In this document: positions 23,592 through 23,769 of the stretch, piece after piece
How positions within the stretch are numbered: the stretch's first letter is position 1
Layout: every line of letters starts with the position of its first letter
DNA from: a virus
Direction: 5' to 3' (one strand)
Virus record (IMG/VR): IMGVR_UViG_3300036945_000716
Location: 1 to 23,769 of that record
Length of the DNA: 23,769 bases
Notes under the pieces: generated by a model
Told to the model about the DNA's origin: nothing
The model's input: the letters and a program-made list of their open reading frames with translations, nothing else
Database searches by the model: none
Translations under genes and position numbers: made by a program

Positions 23592-23769
23592 AAAAACTAG
23601 AAACATGTCACCACTGTGGTGAAGAAAAAGAAAATTGTTATCACGGATTTATTTCCATGACTTTACCAATCCCTGAGGCAGAAGCCCAGATTGATAAGTG
23701 GGGAAGAGGTACTTGGTTTGAAAATTTAGAAAGAACAGATCTTACTGAAGATGAAATGAAAGAGCTTGA
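23588..23769 (+). CDS. Cys-rich small protein, 3' end beyond the window
   Basis: The ATG at 23588 overlaps the preceding stop. The visible 60 residues begin MKKLETCHHCGEEKENCYHGF, a CxxC plus C/H zinc-knuckle-like start, followed by an acidic helical stretch (LERTDLTEDEMKEL). The frame is still open at the last base, so the gene is partial. Confidence 0.65.
   Translation, partial: MKKLETCHHCGEEKENCYHGFISMTLPIPEAEAQIDKWGRGTWFENLERTDLTEDEMKEL

Overview
The window is 23.8 kb of AT-rich DNA from a large tailed phage, or a very phage-like element, of a Bacteroidota (flavobacterial-type) host. Three things in the sequence point there. Recurrent promoters have the form TTG - 20 bp - TA(T/A)(A/C)TTTA, the -33/-7 layout of the Bacteroidota primary sigma factor. 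Genes lack Shine-Dalgarno sites and instead start after A-rich leaders ending in ...AAAGTTATG. One HNH protein is of the kind common in flavobacterial genomes. Almost every gene is on the + strand, short and tightly packed, often with ATGA-type overlaps.

Layout. 1-882: end of an SPFH/prohibitin-like gene, a tiny lipoprotein and a hypothetical gene. 883-8290: a giant tRNA array broken by a few small genes and two HNH endonuclease genes. I can read 25 tRNAs, which together cover all 20 amino acids. Four of them (Lys-UUU, Val-UAC, Met/Ile-CAU, His-GUG) share an aberrant elbow, with T-loop AGCATTA, AGCGTAA or GGCGGTA and a 4-nt variable loop; they are the only regular Lys, Val and His tRNAs. Between the regular tRNAs lie irregular elements of about tRNA size: a likely circularly permuted tRNA that exactly fills the gap between tRNA-Phe and tRNA-Asn, tRNAs of 103-120 nt with extra arms, CCA-ended or T-arm-less tRNA-like RNAs, and larger closed RNA domains. 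8300-12600: hypothetical genes, a structured non-coding stretch, then an RNA-end metabolism set (metallophosphoesterase, P-loop polynucleotide-kinase-like protein, DraRnl/Rnl5-like RNA ligase). 12600-19030: membrane-anchored glucosaminidase, hypotheticals, then a second RNA-repair-like group (cyclic-phosphate receiver-domain protein, HAD phosphatase of the RNA-repair type, MPPED-like phosphoesterase). 19030-23769: GIY-YIG endonuclease, small phage genes, thymidylate synthase, an acyl-CoA thioesterase and membrane proteins.

How it fits together (inference). The array would free the phage from the host tRNA pool. The ligase, kinase and phosphatases could repair tRNAs cut by host anticodon nucleases, as T4 Pnkp/Rnl1 does, or join the ends of permuted or inserted tRNA precursors. 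The unusual elbows could let some phage tRNAs escape host tRNases. Transcription is re-initiated along the region by host-type promoters, four of which are built into terminator-like hairpins. All RNA folds were found by eye and need covariance and expression tests.
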